Below, piece by piece: positions 1 through 8,269 of a stretch of 64,000 nucleotides of DNA. The stretch covers positions 1,153,158 to 1,217,157 of the forward strand of contig JAPWGK010000016.1 in the NCBI GenBank assembly GCA_029641185.1, given 5' to 3'. Made by a program: the position numbers and the translations under genes. How positions within the stretch are numbered: the first letter of the stretch is position 1; each line of letters starts with the position of its first letter. The notes below the pieces were generated by a model that was not told the origin of the DNA, did not search any database, and saw only the letters and a program-made list of their open reading frames with translations. This DNA is from Pseudofabraea citricarpa (Eukaryota; Ascomycota; Leotiomycetes; Helotiales; Dermateaceae).

Positions 1-120
1 TACTTCGACGGCGAAGAGCTTATCAATTCCTGTTCCTGTCGTTCCGAAGGTGTTGTCCTATCCTCCAATTATTCGGGTCTCGCGCCTGCGGATATGTGTG
101 CTACACAGCAGATGAGTTGA
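1..120. other. Possible edge of a gene entering from the left (strand unresolved)
   Basis: The first 120 bases are open on the plus strand in frame 1 up to TGA at 118-120, so they could be the last 39 codons of a gene that starts outside the window. On the minus strand, bases 1-57 give a plausible peptide (DNTFGTTGTGIDKLFAVEV) directly after a TAG at 58-60 that could be a splice acceptor. No CAT (minus-strand ATG) occurs in the first 200 bases, so a minus-strand gene would have its start codon outside the window or its first exon upstream of an intron. The pyrimidine-rich minus-strand leader at 190-460 fits a fungal 5' UTR and slightly favours a leftward gene. Both readings are weak. Confidence 0.25.
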
Positions 121-556
121 CAATTATCGATGGCTAGTTTCAAAGCCGTGTAACCCGTGCTGAATCGATCGTCTGATGTTTTGAATTGGTGGTCAACGAG
201 AGACAAAGGGGGTCGAAAGAGCCGGTCGCGTCGTGAGATAAGGGATTACTGAAATAGGAGAGCTTGTACAAGGAAACGGAAGCAAAGCGAGTGTGGTGTA
301 CAATAGATAAAGAGGATGGAGATGGATGTTGGGAGCGGCGGTGGGAGGGATGGGGAGAAATAAAAGACTGGTGAGGAGGGTGTCTTGGGCTTCTTGTTCT
401 TGAACCTGACTAGAGCTGCAGGTGGTCGATAGTGATGGTGTTGGTGGACGAAAATTCACGGGAGCTAATCCCTGGTCGCGTCAAAAAGGTCAAAAAGCAT
501 CTCAGCCAGCCGCTGGAGGGCGTCGCTTTGTTGAACCACTTAAAAGCGCCATTGAC

Positions 557-572
557 ACCATAAATAAAGCCC
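557..572 (-). promoter_or_regulatory. TATA-like element for a leftward transcript
   Basis: The plus sequence CATAAATAAAG reads TTTATTTATG on the minus strand, about 150 bp on the leftward side of the CRE/CCAAT pair at 718-729, and is followed leftward by pyrimidine-rich leader-like DNA. The arrangement CCAAT/CRE, TATA-like, CT-rich leader is consistent with a fungal core promoter. There is no direct evidence of a transcript start. Confidence 0.2.
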
Positions 573-717
573 AGCCTTGCAGATCTCGATGTGGAATTCT
601 CCAGTCTCCAATCTCCAGTCTTTCTCCGTGCGAACAAATAATTCTAGACCGGCCAGAGCACCAAGTGGAGCAGGATTTTCCAGAGAGGACAAAGCTGTCG
701 GCAGTGATGGGCCAGAT

Positions 718-725
718 TGACGTCA
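718..725. promoter_or_regulatory. CRE-like palindrome TGACGTCA next to a CCAAT box
   Basis: The perfect 8-bp palindrome TGACGTCA overlaps ATTGG (725-729), which is a CCAAT box on the minus strand. TGACGTCA is the classical binding site of ATF/CREB-type bZIP factors, and CCAAT is bound by the fungal HAP complex. The minus-strand CCAAT fits a leftward promoter, possibly for the gene at the left edge. Function is inferred from the motif only. Confidence 0.4.
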
Positions 726-1205
726 TTGGCCCGCTCTTGGGTTTGGTTTTGGTTTTGTGCAGCGATTATTAAATGCGGGTCAAGAGCACAAGAGAGAAGA
801 GCCACTGAGTTATGCTCAACTTCTCTTACCTCTCTCTACCTCGACACGTATACATTGGCTAGTACTACCTACAACATGTGCGAATACGCTGCCACACATC
901 CTTACACCAAGAGAAGAAAACACAAAAAAATAATAACATCTTCCCTCCTCGTTTCAAGGTTGCACTCCCTGCTCCGTCCAATTTATATCCAACCCCTGAA
1001 CTCAGGGCCCGTCCTGCCATTCGCCCGATAAGAGGATGCCAAGCACATGGCTTCAAGAAGTTCAGAAGAGGCGATAAACGGTTCCTAGTGGCAGCCAATC
1101 GCTACGGGAACTCGGTCGTATCTCCTTTAGTGTGCGCCACCGAGAATGTGACCCGGTTTCAAGAGCCCCACGAGCATGAGGAAGGAGAAAGAGCAACCAA
1201 GACGC

Positions 1206-1211
1206 GTGGGG
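1206..1211 (+). promoter_or_regulatory. CreA-type site GTGGGG
   Basis: GTGGGG fits the SYGGRG consensus of the carbon repressor CreA. A second GC-rich patch with GCGGTGG-like sequence lies near 1388-1396. Six-base motifs occur often by chance, so this is only a candidate. Confidence 0.15.
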
Positions 1212-1258
1212 GTCGCTACGCTACGAATAGTCGGCCATCGAAAGGCGAGAAAAGGGGT

Positions 1259-1275
1259 CCAATCCAATGTCCAAT
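1259..1275 (+). promoter_or_regulatory. Cluster of three CCAAT boxes
   Basis: Three CCAAT pentamers occur within 17 bases (1259-1263, 1264-1268, 1271-1275), with another at 1095-1099. A triple CCAAT cluster is unlikely by chance and suggests HAP-complex binding in the promoter-like region between the left edge and the gene at 3144-4046. Which gene it would serve is not clear. Confidence 0.3.
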
Positions 1276-3054
1276 GGTGAGTGGCCCAGTTGGCTGCCAC
1301 GAACGCATGCATGCATTCCATCTTTAGCCAACGACGACTTGCTGCAGAGGGCAAGAAAATGTGCCATCAATTCTTGCTCGCTTTTGCCGCGGTGGGCCCG
1401 TCCCCCCGTTGCAAGATCAAATAACCGGACAAGATGGCTGACTTGAGTTTACCAAGACCAATTAGACATCTCGGCAAAAGCCCATTCTGTCATGGCACTC
1501 CCTTCCTGCCTATACCCGACGTTTACGAGCAGTACGTACTACGAAGTTTTGTCTGCCGGCCAAGTACTCGTCTGCTTGTGATCCGTGTTATTACAGTACT
1601 GTAGCTTCGCACCCGTCATGCTACGCACCATCTCTTCATCCCCTTTCCGCTCGCGTATGGTCGCTTACCACGGCTCCCTACGACGGCAGACGGCTCGCAG
1701 ACCGCTGTTCCCTACTGCCGGCCGGTTTCTGATCTGAGCCTCCAAAAGCTTATTTCGAGTCGGATTGAAATTTCTCTCCTATTGAATTTTATTATTAGAA
1801 ACCCGAATCAGAATGAGATGCAAACAAGTTTTGGGCCATCCGCCAACGAGGCGATGCATCTGATCAGGACCTGAGACTGGCAGACACTGTACTGAGGCGC
1901 TTTTGCTCGCTTGGCCTTTGCTCGAGTCCGATTGAGTGATCTGGACCTGCTTTCTTTGACTTCGTCTACGACAGGATCAAACTCGCTTCTGCAATCACGA
2001 GAAATAGCATTATCATGCACCTGCCGGAACAACAATGGTGCCATACAAGGTCGAGATAGTGCCATAGAGCACCGTGCTTTCTTGGGGAACCCTTGCAACA
2101 ACCACATGTGAAGCTGGAAAAATGCCTGCTGTTCTATCTTCACATGCAATTGATTCTGCTGGGCGGGCGACAGTTAAGAGGAAGAGGTGTAAATGCCTCA
2201 AGAAATATAACAATAATAGAACCCAATCATTCAGCCACTTTATACAACCCTAAGTATACCTAAGGGATGCTTTCAAGGCTGTACTAAAGTGTTACGACTT
2301 GTTTATTCATCTAAATAGCCCGCTCTCCCAACAGTGAACCTCTCACTTAGCAGAAAACTACATATCAGATTTCAGGTCCTTTCTTTAATTGATTTTAACC
2401 AGAAATCCCAAAGAACGTCTTTAAGATTCTATGCATCTTTGAAAGCAACATATGCATCTGTATGCATCTGTACGATTATCCTCCTCAAACACTTTCAAGC
2501 GATATAGCCTTATTACCACCTTGTATACGTTTCACTATGACCGATATATAAGCTTAAGCACAGGCGCAAGAAGTTCTTTTTCGAATAACCACATCAAAAT
2601 CATTCATTACTCATGTATGAGCAGTTGTGCGGGTATGCGAACCAGCCAGAAAGAGAATATCGCAAAACCGACGCCCGTCCAAACGACAATTATTCGTTCA
2701 CAGGCACCGAGCGGAAATATTAAGCAGACGCGTTTAGGTGACAACCGGATGGCAAGTGACAACCGGAGAGGTAACCGACAGACGGAACTCTCGTTTAACT
2801 CAGGCTTATATATTTTTCACGTGTATTGACCCCGTGGCCTGGCAGGAAGACTTACGCAGGCAGAGAGAAGAACACGCCTGGAAGGTTGAGCAGTGCAAGA
2901 CGCAAGACGCAAAACTGTTTTCCGCTGCCTGCGTTAAGACGGATGGGTTCATTTCTGGTCAGAAATACAATACAGAAACTGCTGTTTATATTACCATTCA
3001 AAATCTGGCTCATCCAAGCGGGTGAAGAAAAGCTTTGTGTCTGGAAAATTGGCT

Positions 3055-3060
3055 TTTATT
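3055..3060 (-). terminator. Polyadenylation signal AATAAA of the 3144-4046 gene
   Basis: TTTATT on the plus strand is AATAAA on the minus strand, 84-89 bases downstream of the stop codon of the minus-strand gene. That is a normal spacing for a fungal 3' UTR and supports the gene being real and leftward. Confidence 0.45.
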
Positions 3061-3143
3061 GTGTAAGCAAGCTCGCAGTATCTGAAGACGAAAATCTCAA
3101 AATGGTGTCCCAGTTGTGTAAAAATGTCCTGTGCAATAAGCTG

Positions 3144-4046
3144 TCATCCACGTCTTGTAACGGCTGCAATTAGAGCAGCCAGTGTTGCCTGATCTACACG
3201 CTCTAGCCCATTTGTAGGTCGGTAGCGTTGTGGTAGCTGATGGGCTTGTAGTGGCTGGTTGGATGAAGATGGTTGGTTTGATGAAGATGCCTGATTGCTC
3301 TGCGGTGGTTGACTGGTCTGGGAAGGCTGATTAGTTTCTTGTGGAGAATCTTCTCCGTTAGGTGTATGATCTTGCGGCAGAGGTTGAAGTCGGTTTCTCA
3401 AATTCAACAACCTGGTCTGGGATTGGAAAGAGTCGGTGAAAGTCGTAGCTCGAGCAGCATTCCAAGGGTCTGCAGATATGATGATTGAGAATTTCTCGTC
3501 TGAGTGAACGACTCTGTCGAACCAATCTCTTGGTTGCTCGTTCCGGTATAGGATGAAGTTGTCGATGAATTCCTCTATGGCAGCCGCTGCATCTGGTGTC
3601 GGTGTCCGCGCACGCATCTTCAGCATATATCCCGTTCCGAAACACAGTGTGCGACCATCTTCAGCTAGAATCTTCAATTCCTTTTCGTTCAGCTGGCGCA
3701 AGTCAATGCCGTATTCTAGGTCGCGTCTCATGCTGCGTCTCATGCTGTCGTCTGTTCGTCCTTTTTCCAGATTCCATCTTTTCCTTCTAAGGTCGTAACA
3801 AGCGAAATGCATTGCATTGAGGAAGATGGCTGGGAGGAGCATGATTGCAGCAGCAACAAGGAAAGACCGGAGGTTGAAGATGGGACAATCTCTTTGCCAA
3901 TTTATCCTCTCGCCGGCTTCGCAAATCTTGTCCGGCCGTAAGAACCTTGACCATTGATTGTTGTCGATAACGCTTGCTATAGTAGTACTCGATAAATCTG
4001 TCCATATTGTTGTCGATGGTATTGTCAATGGCATTGTCGATGACAT
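3144..4046 (-). CDS. Hypothetical single-pass membrane protein with Gln/Ser/Pro-rich C-terminal linker
   Basis: A 300-residue frame without introns, ATG at 4046-4044 with A at -3, TGA at 3146-3144 and an AATAAA 84 bp downstream. Residues 1-58 are Ser/Thr-rich then mixed, with no classical signal peptide. Residues 61-83 (SFLVAAAIMLLPAIFLNAMHF) form one strong hydrophobic segment followed at once by basic YDLRRKRW, so by the positive-inside rule the C-terminal part is probably cytosolic. Residues 88-113 are rich in Arg, Asp and Glu, 114-220 look like a folded domain with several Trp and Phe, and 224-271 form a low-complexity Gln/Ser/Asn/Pro linker with repeated NQPS-type units. The end is a short amphipathic stretch (LERVDQATLAALIAAVTRRG). 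I do not recognise the family. Its start codon lies only about 80 bp from the edge of the RIP-mutated block, so its promoter is largely inside or next to AT-rich DNA. Confidence 0.7.
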   Translation of the reverse strand: MSSTMPLTIPSTTIWTDLSSTTIASVIDNNQWSRFLRPDKICEAGERINWQRDCPIFNLRSFLVAAAIMLLPAIFLNAMHFACYDLRRKRWNLEKGRTDDSMRRSMRRDLEYGIDLRQLNEKELKILAEDGRTLCFGTGYMLKMRARTPTPDAAAAIEEFIDNFILYRNEQPRDWFDRVVHSDEKFSIIISADPWNAARATTFTDSFQSQTRLLNLRNRLQPLPQDHTPNGEDSPQETNQPSQTSQPPQSNQASSSNQPSSSNQPLQAHQLPQRYRPTNGLERVDQATLAALIAAVTRRG

Positions 4047-4130
4047 GGTTAGTAGATAGGAGTTACGGATTATGTCAGTTGGTGTCAGTGCTAGTATTTT
4101 AAGAGAAGGTTTGTTGGATTTAATAATAGA
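4047..4130 (-). promoter_or_regulatory. Short leader and core promoter of the membrane-protein gene at the isochore edge
   Basis: Read on the minus strand this stretch has TATTATTAAAT near its upstream end, then pyrimidine-rich DNA (CTTCTCTT) and CTAACC before the ATG, which is a normal layout for a short fungal core promoter and 5' UTR. Everything further upstream is RIP-altered, so distal control elements, if they existed, are lost or displaced. Confidence 0.3.
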
Positions 4131-4157
4131 GGTTAGCCTTCGGCTAAACTAACCTCT
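4128..4157. repeat. Nested hairpin exactly at the GC/AT boundary
   Basis: Two overlapping inverted repeats: AGAGGTTAG (4128-4136) pairs with CTAACCTCT (4149-4157), and inside it TTAGCC (4133-4138) pairs with GGCTAA (4142-4147) across a three-base loop. The last normal-composition bases end here and the AT-rich block begins directly after. The core AGCCTTCGGC recurs inverted at 5542-5551, so this may be the terminus of an old insertion. The role is inferred from position and symmetry only. Confidence 0.45.
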
Positions 4158-4337
4158 TAGAATATTACTTTAAATCTTATATATATTAAATAATATAATA
4201 AATACTTTTAAAAAATATTAATTTTCTTTTTAAGTAATAATTATTAATATAATATATTATATTAAATATTATAAAATTAAAACTTATTAATATTATTAAA
4301 ATAATTATAAAAAGTTAATTATTTAATTATTATTATT

Positions 4338-4925
4338 ATAATATATATTATATATTATTATATATAAATTAAAATATAATTATTTTAATCTAATAACTTT
4401 TTAATTAATTTAATCGAATAAATTAATTATTTAATTTTATTTATATAAATATAAGTATTTATATTAAATTTCTTTTATAATTCTTTTAATTAAAAAATTA
4501 TCTTATAATAATTATTATAAGTTATTATAATAAATATAATTATATAATTATATAATAATAAAAGATATTAATATTAATTAATAAATATATAAATTAAAAG
4601 ATTTTATTATAAATATATTCGAATACTTTTTATAATATTATTTTTTATTAAAAAGAAAAAAGATTTTATATTAGAAATTTAATACTTTTATAATTATTTA
4701 TATCTTTAGTTATTATATAATTAATATAATTTTATTTATTATAATAACTTATAATAATAATTATAAGATAATTATTTAATTAAAAGAATTTTAAAAGAAA
4801 AATTATAAATATATTAATTATATAAATAATAAAATTAAAAAATTAATTTATTTAATTAAGTTAATAAAAGTATTATTAGTTTCTAGAGTAATTATATTCT
4901 AAAGAATATATAATAATATATAATA
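4338..4925. repeat. Imperfect large palindrome (inverted arms ~210 bp)
   Basis: The left arm at about 4338-4553 is matched in reverse complement by about 4713-4925, with roughly 160 bp between them. Shared blocks include TTATAATTCTTTTAATTAAA and TCTTATAATAATTATTATAA-type runs in the same order. Another copy of the same arm is at about 27519-27715 (same orientation as the right arm) and one in opposite orientation at about 63451-63640. Such a structure could be a foldback transposon or two remnants facing each other. Low-complexity AT sequence weakens the alignment, but matches extend well beyond simple TA runs. Confidence 0.5.
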
Positions 4926-5498
4926 TATATTATATATTTAAAATTACTTAGAAAATAATTTAATTTTAATTAAAAAATTATCTTATAATATATTTTTAAT
5001 TCTTTTATTCTTTTACTTTTATATTCTTTTTATTTATTTTATTAAATATAAATCGATTTAATTAATTAATATTAGTTATATAAGTATATTATAACTTTTA
5101 TCTTTTATTATAATATTTATTAGATTAATATTTTTTTAATATATTTAATTTTTATAATTTTCTTATATTTATATACCTAGTAAAAGTATATTATATTAAT
5201 TATAAGATATTTTTCTTATATAATTCTTAGTTAAATAAAATAATTAAATAATAACTTTAAATTTATATAAATAAATAATAATATTATAATAAAAAATATA
5301 TTCTTAATAATCGATTTAATTATTTTAATAATATTAAACTTATAAGTTATCTTATATAATATAATAGCTAATATAATTTATATAATTCTTATTAAAAGGT
5401 AATATAAATAATAATAGATAATAAGATATTATTACTAATAACTATAAAAGATATAAAAGATATATAATTATAAGAATTATATATATATCTCTTAAATT
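4926..5498. other. AT-rich stretch with no recognisable feature
   Basis: Degenerate AT-rich DNA with scattered TTATTATA and AAGATATA runs. No LTR, coding relic or tandem repeat was recognised. Confidence 0.4.
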
Positions 5499-5556
5499 TA
5501 TTACGGATCACGTGATAGATTACGTAGGCTACTAGGAAGCGGCCGAAGGCTTATTA
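5499..5556. other. Island of less-mutated sequence with CACGTG palindrome
   Basis: A short patch of near-normal composition inside the AT block. It contains the 10-bp palindrome ATCACGTGAT around 5510, ACGTAGGCTACTAGG, and GCGGCCGAAGGCT. GCCGAAGGCT (5542-5551) is the exact inverse of AGCCTTCGGC at 4135-4144 in the boundary hairpin, so the two could delimit a ~1.4 kb insertion. It keeps CA and TG dinucleotides that are lost almost everywhere else. Its function is unknown; it may be a transposon end or a protected site. Confidence 0.4.
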
Positions 5557-6643
5557 TAAGGATAATAGCTAGTATAAATAAATAATATTATTACTTTTAT
5601 ATTTTATATATATATACTTTCGATTACTAGTAGTTATTATTATTATAAGCTCTTATAAAATTAATAATTAATTTATTCTAGTATTATATATATAAATATA
5701 CGTGATTATATAATTATTTATATATAAAAGATATAATATTAATTAATAGTTTATTACTTATTTATTTTTAATAATTCTCTTATATTTTATTAATAACTAA
5801 TAAAATATATTTATTTCTCTTAAACTTTAAACTTCTAGTAATATTATTTTATTATTATTTAATTTATTAATTTAATATTTTTATATTTAATTTCTTAGGA
5901 TTAATTATCTAGATAATAAAAGAAAAATTAAAAGAAACTTTTAGTTAATAAATAAATATAATATATATATTATAAGTATATTATATTATATATTAATTTT
6001 TTAATATAAAAATAAAATATATAATTCTTTTAAAACTAATTAATATAATAATATATTTATTATTAATAATATTTAAATTATTATATTAATATTCTTATAT
6101 AAAATTAATTAATTAATTAAATTAAAATTATATAATTCTTTTATTAAATTTTTATAAATTATTTATAATAAGTATCTTTTAATTTTTAGCTAAAACTTTA
6201 TATTATAAAGTTTTATTTTCTTAATATTAATAAATTTATTATTAATAAGAAATAAAATATTATTAGTTTAAAAGCTTATTATTTTAAATATAATAATATT
6301 ATATAATAAGTATAAATTATATAATAATTAAATTATTTTTATTTTTATTTTATTAATATAATAATTTAATAACTTTTAATATTAGATTATATTTAATTTT
6401 TAGTTTTTCTTATAATTCTTTTATTAGTTTAATATAAAACTTATAATTTAATTTTATAATAAATTATATATATATTTATTATAAAATATTATATAAATAT
6501 AACTTTTTATTATTATTAAATATAATTATTAAATAAAATATTAAATATTAGCTTATATATTATATAATTAATAATTAAGTTAATATAATTCTTTTACTTA
6601 TATTATTATAAACTTATATAACTAATTATAATTTCTTAAATAA
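5557..6643. other. AT-rich DNA, target of the chromovirus D insertion
   Basis: Featureless RIP-altered DNA ending in AATAA (6639-6643), which is the left target-site duplication of element D; the right one is at 27123-27127. Without D this stretch would run directly into 27128. Confidence 0.5.
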
Positions 6644-6990
6644 TATTATAATATATAAAATATAAAGTAAATAAGAGATTAATATAACTAATTAATAATA
6701 AAAGATCTAAGTATAAAGAGAGAAAAAGAAAAGAAAAGAAAGAAAATATAAGAAGCTAGCTATAAGTAATCCTTCTTATTACGCTAGTATTTACTCTCTA
6801 AATATTCTCTATTATATATATTCTTAGGTAAGTAAATATATAAGGTAAGTTATATATAATTTACCTTACTTAGTAAATTTCTAGTTATATAATCCGGGTT
6901 AGTAAGTTATAATATAAGGTAAGTAAAATATATATAAGAGAAATAAGTATATAACATATATCTTAAGTAACTTACGTAAGAACCGTAATA
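6644..6990 (-). repeat. Element D 3' LTR (347 bp)
   Basis: Collinear with the D 5' LTR at 26776-27122 and, in opposite orientation, with both E LTRs. Its minus-strand start reads TATTACGGTTC, which before RIP would be TGTTACGGTTC and so gives the expected TG terminus. Its other end reads TATAATA, from an expected CA end. The purine-rich run near 6717-6760 (plus strand) is present in all four LTRs. Confidence 0.85.
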
Positions 6991-7035
6991 TTATTTTTCT
7001 TCTAAGCGTTTAATTTTTATATTAGATAAAGTTTA

Positions 7036-7244
7036 TATTAGGAGGATTATATACTTTCTACTTATATCTCTTAAGTTACAAGTATTCGGTTAAGTCTTAG
7101 TACTTCGTACGAATAATATATTATATATAGGTTAATATATTCGTAGATAAATTAACTAATTAATTAACTAAGTATTAATATATATTCGTAATTATATATA
7201 TATTATTTATATATATATATAACTATAAGATAATTATACTAATA
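7036..7244 (+). repeat. Copia A 5' LTR (209 bp)
   Basis: Same length as the 3' LTR; differences are mainly C/T or G/A transitions, as expected from RIP. It contains the intact palindrome TTCGTACGAA at 7104-7113. The bases after it (CTAATTAGTAG) are the likely primer-binding region, altered beyond tRNA assignment. Confidence 0.88.
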
Positions 7245-8269
7245 CTAATTAGTAGTTTAACTTAACTACTACGTAGTAACTTTACGTACGAAGTAAGATT
7301 ATAGATTAGTAAGGTTTTTTAGGACTCGATACGTAAAAATTCTTAATAAGATTATTAAAAGTAAATCTTAGCTTATTTATTTAATTTAAAAGAATATTTC
7401 GTAGGTCTAGCTAATATAAAATAAGAGATATTATCTTCGGACGAAATACTACGACTTCGACTAAAAAAGATCTTTTATAAAACTTACGAGTAATAATAAG
7501 TTTTATAATAAAAAGAAAATATCCTATTAACCTTAAATAATAAAACGATAAAATCGATATAACTAATATAAATAAATATATTAACGTACTTATTAACACG
7601 TATATCGTAGCAAATATTAATATATAAAAGGAATAAGAGATAAAAGATAATAGATTATAAGATAATTTTAAGGATATATTTCGAGGATAAATATTAGTAA
7701 TATTTAGTATAATATTAAAGATAATTATATCTAAAGTCCGTATATACCTACGTATATACGGAGTATTTATTAAACTTAGATCGAGATTTATATCTTATAC
7801 TTAACTTTTAGTAAACCTCCTAAACGAGAAGAAATCTTATATATAAACTAAAAATAAGATTAAAAAGTAAATAAAAATATACGAAAGAAAGTTCGATTTA
7901 ATATATAAGCTAAAAGATCTAATATATTAGTTACTCTTACTAAGTACTTTATATAGCGTTTTTATAGTAAGCCTAATAATAATACTAGAATAATATATTC
8001 GGCTATTAATTAAGGATATATATATTTTTCTAGGGGTAAACTAAGCTCGTATAATATAACCGGAAGAATATAATCTAGACTAGCGCTTTAACTCTCGTAT
8101 ATCTTAGCCTAGTATTTACCTAAGATTTACTAGTATCCCGAATCTAAGTCTTTAGCCTAAAAGGTAATCTCTTATAACTTTATATTCTTAAGATAACCTT
8201 ATACGAAGTCTTTTATAATAATAGTAATATATTTAAGAACCTAGAATACTATTAATTAGTAAGTTAATT

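Larger units (their letters stand above)
121..3050. other. Intergenic region of normal composition, no supported gene
   Basis: About 2.9 kb of ordinary base composition. Frames up to about 150 codons exist on both strands but overlap one another, are rich in low-complexity Ser, Pro, Arg or Lys, and show no family motif. Stretches of pyrimidine runs, CCAAT boxes, a TGACGTCA palindrome and GC-rich patches look like promoter and leader DNA of a leftward gene. From 1,740 to 3,050 the sequence becomes more AT-rich and carries short direct repeats (GTGACAACCGGA at 2738-2749 and 2756-2767). No tRNA or rRNA was recognised. Confidence 0.5.

Noticed and set aside
422..1354. Several 74-149 residue frames on both strands
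   Set aside because: They overlap in all frames, are Arg/Ser/Pro-rich and lie in promoter-like DNA; none has a recognisable domain.
1808..2149. 113-residue minus-strand frame
   Set aside because: Contains an Arg/Lys/Ala patch but no domain, is overlapped by other frames, and has no clear promoter or polyadenylation context.
2452..3173. Plus-strand frames upstream of and overlapping the end of the membrane-protein gene
   Set aside because: Low-quality composition, mutually overlapping, the last starts with TTG, and it runs into the 3' end of the well-supported opposite gene. A TATATA at 2807 and CACGTG at 2818 are promoter-like but not enough.
7411..7599. 62-residue hydrophobic minus-strand frame, also at 52961-53149
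   Set aside because: Both lie antisense in the leader and Gag part of Copia copies A and B, begin with GTG and not ATG, and consist mostly of Ile, Leu, Tyr and Phe as any open frame in AT-rich DNA would. The match between them reflects copy homology.
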